Below are positions 6,493 through 7,376 of a stretch of DNA of 7,376 nt, piece after piece. Location of the stretch: assembly GCA_945875225.1 (NCBI GenBank), contig CAMCJY010000090.1:1-7376 (forward strand). The letters run 5' to 3'. This DNA comes from Comamonas sp. lk (lineage in GTDB: Bacteria > Pseudomonadota > Gammaproteobacteria > Burkholderiales > Burkholderiaceae_C). Both the position numbers and the translations under genes were made by a program. The notes under the pieces are model-generated. The model was not told where the DNA came from. It ran no database searches and worked only from the letters and a program-made list of their open reading frames with translations. Position 1 is the stretch's first letter, and each line of letters begins with the position of its first letter.

Positions 6493-6508
6493 GGTACAGG
6501 AATTTGGT

Positions 6509-7210
6509 ATGCCATTCAAAGCAGTAGTTTTCGATGCCTATGGCACTTTGTTCGACGTGTATTCGGTGCAGCATTTAGCTGAACAATTGTTTCCGGGCAA
6601 GGGCGCCCCATTGGCGCTGGCATGGCGGGATAAGCAAATTGAGTACACGCGCCTGATCACCCAGTCCGACCCGGATCCGACCAAGGGCAGTCGCTTTTAC
6701 CAGTCGTTTTGGGACCTTACCCGGCTTTCTTTGCACTATTGCCTGGATCGGCTGCAGTTGGACCGGACCCAAGGGCAGGCTGAGGCCCTGATGGGCCAAT
6801 ACGCCAAACTCAGTCCTTTCCCGGAAAACTTGGAGGTCCTGCGGCGCATTAAGCGCCACGGCCTGACAACGGCCATCTTGTCCAACGGCAGCCCGCAGAT
6901 GCTGGACTCTGCGGTACACAGTGCCGGAATGGCCGGTTTGTTGGACCATGTGATTTCCGTTGACGGCATACGCCTCTTTAAAACTGCGCCGCAGGCCTAT
7001 GCGCTAGTGCAAGAATCGATACCGCTGCCACTGGAGCAAATTTTGTTTGTGTCGAGCAATGCCTGGGACGCTTTAGGCGCCAATTGGTTTGGCTTACGCA
7101 CGCATTGGGTCAACCGGCAGGGCTTGCCCTTTGAAGCGCTGGAGCCCCGGCCCGACTTCAGCGGCGCGGACTTGCGCTCGGTACTGCAAACTTTGAAACT
7201 TGAGGACTAA
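6509..7210 (+). CDS. HAD-superfamily haloacid dehalogenase type II, (S)-2-haloacid dehalogenase-like
   Basis: A 233-residue cytoplasmic hydrolase whose family converts (S)-2-haloacids to (R)-2-hydroxyacids through an aspartyl ester. The start at 6509 is chosen because AGGA lies 7 bases upstream and MPFKAVVFDAYGTLFD is the exact family start; the open frame to 6452 adds 19 unrelated residues. Residues matching the L-DEX catalytic set, as I recall it, are nucleophile Asp9, Thr13, Arg40 (WRDKQIEYTR), Ser125/Asn126 (LSNGSP), Lys158, Tyr164, and Ser182/Asn184/Asp187 (SSNAWD). The set is complete, so activity is likely. One oddity is that the usual proline after the lysine is threonine (FKTAP). Many such proteins in Burkholderiales are of unknown physiological substrate, so true dehalogenation is not assured. 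The next gene begins 5 bases after its stop, implying co-transcription. Confidence 0.93.
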   Translation: MPFKAVVFDAYGTLFDVYSVQHLAEQLFPGKGAPLALAWRDKQIEYTRLITQSDPDPTKGSRFYQSFWDLTRLSLHYCLDRLQLDRTQGQAEALMGQYAKLSPFPENLEVLRRIKRHGLTTAILSNGSPQMLDSAVHSAGMAGLLDHVISVDGIRLFKTAPQAYALVQESIPLPLEQILFVSSNAWDALGANWFGLRTHWVNRQGLPFEALEPRPDFSGADLRSVLQTLKLED

Positions 7211-7215
7211 AACCT

Positions 7216-7376
7216 ATGCTGGTAAAACAAATTTGGACCGGTAACGACTACCGCAATTTCAACTACCTGGTGGCCTGCCCCGAAACCGGCGAGGCCCTGG
7301 CCATAGACCCCTTGGACAGCCAAAAATGCTTGACTGCTGCCAAGGAGGCGGGTTGGGAAATCACCCAAATTCTCAA
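7216..7376 (+). CDS. Metallo-beta-lactamase-fold hydrolase, hydroxyacylglutathione hydrolase (glyoxalase II)-like, 3'-truncated by window
   Basis: The first 53 residues are visible. The pattern MLVKQIWTGNDYRNFNYLV, then GEALAIDPLD, then GWEITQIL is the N-terminal beta sandwich of the glyoxalase II/MBL group; the zinc motif HxHxDH would follow shortly beyond the window edge. GAGGA (7202-7206), inside the end of the upstream gene, serves as ribosome site 9 bases before the ATG. The 5-base gap to the dehalogenase stop indicates one operon. Family members hydrolyse S-D-lactoylglutathione or other thioesters, but the substrate cannot be assigned from this fragment. Without the metal-binding motif in view the call rests on the N-terminal pattern only. 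Confidence 0.75.
   Translation, partial: MLVKQIWTGNDYRNFNYLVACPETGEALAIDPLDSQKCLTAAKEAGWEITQIL

Noticed and set aside
6452..6508. Earlier start for the haloacid dehalogenase
   Set aside because: The 19 added residues are unrelated to the family and the region holds a GC-rich hairpin, whereas ATG 6509 has a ribosome site and starts the conserved first strand.
1..7376. CRISPR arrays, tRNA or rRNA genes, transposases, integrases, long direct or terminal repeats
   Set aside because: None were seen on reading through; nearly all of the window is explained by seven coherent protein genes with short spacers.

Overview
The window looks like chromosomal DNA of a betaproteobacterium, most likely Burkholderiales of the Comamonadaceae type (Rhodoferax/Polaromonas/Hydrogenophaga-like). 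This is inferred from the high GC content, dense gene packing, a Bug-type tripartite tricarboxylate transporter (TTT) receptor, and the style of the aldehyde dehydrogenase and type II haloacid dehalogenase. No database search was possible, so the taxonomy is an impression. No RNA gene, CRISPR array, insertion sequence, integrase or attachment site was seen.

Layout. (1) Positions 2-1291, plus strand: the 3' part of an NAD(P)-dependent aldehyde dehydrogenase of the succinate-semialdehyde dehydrogenase type, entering from the left. (2) A short convergent gap with a hairpin. (3) Positions 1356-4704, minus strand: a compact three-gene unit transcribed right to left, consisting of a GntR/UTRA regulator, a periplasmic Bug solute-binding protein, and a choline-sulfatase-like type I sulfatase. 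(4) Positions 4705-4810: an AT-rich divergent promoter region with overlapping small inverted repeats, probably the regulator's operator. (5) Positions 4811-6346, plus strand: a second, only distantly similar type I sulfatase with a Cys-Met-Pro-Ala-Arg active-site signature. (6) A 162-base spacer with two imperfect hairpins. (7) Positions 6509-7376, plus strand: an (S)-2-haloacid dehalogenase-like HAD hydrolase, followed 5 bases later by the start of a metallo-beta-lactamase-fold hydrolase cut by the window end.

How it may work together. The core (3400 bp of minus unit plus the divergent sulfatase) reads as a ligand-controlled locus for uptake and intracellular desulfation of an unidentified organic sulfate ester. 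The Bug protein would capture the compound in the periplasm. Both sulfatases lack signal peptides and would act in the cytoplasm after formylglycine maturation. The GntR/UTRA protein, placed between the two arms, would sense the compound or a product. The membrane components of the transporter, a formylglycine-generating enzyme and a dedicated catabolic pathway are not in the window. The aldehyde dehydrogenase and the dehalogenase/MBL pair may be functional neighbours or simply adjacent genes.
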